NCBI GenBank assembly: GCA_003133425.1
Contig: PKXI01000271.1
Span: forward strand, 28,756-34,987
Source: Acidobacteriaceae bacterium
GTDB taxonomy: Bacteria; Acidobacteriota; Terriglobia; Terriglobales; Acidobacteriaceae
Direction of reading: 5' to 3'
Length of the DNA: 6,232 bases
The notes below the pieces were generated by a model. The model had not been told where the DNA came from, searched no databases, and saw only the letters and a program-made list of their open reading frames with translations. The translations under genes were made by a program, and so were the position numbers. Shown in pieces: positions 5,595 through 6,232 of this stretch; within the stretch, counting starts at the first letter, position 1, and each line of letters starts with the position of its first letter.

Positions 5595-6230
5595 ATGATT
5601 AACTCGGAAGAACCCGGCGAGATGTTTTCTTACTTTATTCCCATTCCATCTTTTCTTCGAGGTTTACTACTCGCATTTGCAGCGCTGTTTTTGCTCATGT
5701 TTTTTGGGATTCCCGTAGGACTGTTTGGACTCACAGGCACATTCGAAAAAATAGGCACCGACCCGTCGGTATTCTTGATGCCGGCCGCAATGTTTGCACT
5801 CCTAGTCTTCTGGTTCTTGTTTCTGGCTTTTCCGCCGGGAAGTTGGCTCGCCAAACTGGAATTCGGGCACGACCGCATTCGCTTTATTCCCAAACCTCCC
5901 TTGCGCTGGATTGGCGAACCCTCTGTGGAAGTACCATTGTCCTCGCTTCCGAAAGAGATCCTTCTTTGCCGTGGAAGTAAGGACAAGTCCCCGTACGGCT
6001 TCAGAGTGCTTCTTCGCTGGGCAAATGGTCGCGACCGCGAAATTAAAGTTGAGACAGTGGAACGTTTGAGCGGGCACCAATCCGCGCTCTTGATCGAACG
6101 GATTGCTGCCGCGACAGGGCTCTCCGCTCAGCTTGTGCAACGGCAATATCTTGCGGACAGTGCAATTCAAGAAGTGCCGTGGATCCCCGCCGGACGGAGT
6201 TGGGGGTTAGGTGTAATACTGTTCACTTAA
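5595..6230 (+). CDS. Two-helix membrane protein with soluble C-terminal domain
   Basis: I do not recognise this protein (211 residues from ATG 5595). A short polar N-terminus is followed by two hydrophobic helices, about residues 23-47 (GLLLAFAALFLLMFFGIPVG) and 59-80 (LMPAAMFALLVFWFLFLAF). A soluble domain of about 125 residues follows. Its strands (LAKLEFGHDRIRFIPKPP, VEVPLSSLPKEILL, YGFRVLLRWANGRDREIKVE) and late helix (ALLIERIAAATGLS) suggest a PH-like or bacterial PH-2-type fold, but only by pattern. The frame is open back to TTG 5559, overlapping the antitoxin stop; ATG 5622 is a third choice. No candidate has a strong ribosome site. The gene begins 32 bases after the antitoxin and could be co-transcribed with it. 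It ends at TAA 6228-6230, two bases before the window edge, so the last residues are visible. Confidence 0.72.
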   Translation: MINSEEPGEMFSYFIPIPSFLRGLLLAFAALFLLMFFGIPVGLFGLTGTFEKIGTDPSVFLMPAAMFALLVFWFLFLAFPPGSWLAKLEFGHDRIRFIPKPPLRWIGEPSVEVPLSSLPKEILLCRGSKDKSPYGFRVLLRWANGRDREIKVETVERLSGHQSALLIERIAAATGLSAQLVQRQYLADSAIQEVPWIPAGRSWGLGVILFT

Positions 6231-6232
6231 TA

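Overview
The window looks like a chromosomal stretch from a moderately GC-rich, soil-type bacterium, most likely an Acidobacteriota member of the Koribacter/Sulfotelmatobacter kind. That assignment is inference from the mix of protein families (DUF4254, DUF3617, a short TPR protein and a YvcK/CofD-like factor, an ATP-grasp ligase), from frequent TTG/GTG starts and from strong GGGAGG-type ribosome sites. No rRNA or tRNA is present to confirm it.

Layout. (1) Positions 1-1178, minus strand: an ATP-grasp ligase that runs off the left edge. Its best start is a TTG behind a strong Shine-Dalgarno site. (2) Positions 1179-1363: intergenic space upstream of two divergent genes. (3) Positions 1364-2315, plus strand: a small three-helix membrane protein followed 22 bases later by a DUF4254 protein. 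(4) Positions 2363-4849: the best defined transcription unit. It has a near-consensus sigma-70 promoter (TTGACG, 17-base spacer, TATAAA), then a TPR protein, a YvcK/CofD-like protein starting 8 bases after the TPR stop, a secreted DUF3617 protein, and a rho-independent terminator. (5) Positions 4883-5562: a toxin-first type II toxin-antitoxin pair (HigB/RelE-like toxin, HigA-like helix-turn-helix antitoxin). It has an overlapping stop/start and a promoter region suggesting a leaderless GTG start and autoregulation. (6) Positions 5595-6230: an unrecognised protein with two membrane helices and a soluble C-terminal domain, ending two bases before the window edge.

How the genes may work together. 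The TPR-YvcK-DUF3617 unit appears to be ordinary housekeeping: YvcK relatives link central carbon metabolism to cell-wall precursor supply, while TPR and DUF3617 proteins have no defined pathway here. The toxin-antitoxin pair sits just behind a strong terminator and in front of an orphan membrane gene, which fits a small accessory insertion in core chromosome. I see no transposase, integrase, CRISPR array or RNA gene. I do not see convincing evidence of an undescribed multi-gene system. The most useful points for a second look are the toxin-antitoxin control region, the Shine-Dalgarno palindrome of the TPR gene and the membrane gene beside the toxin-antitoxin pair.
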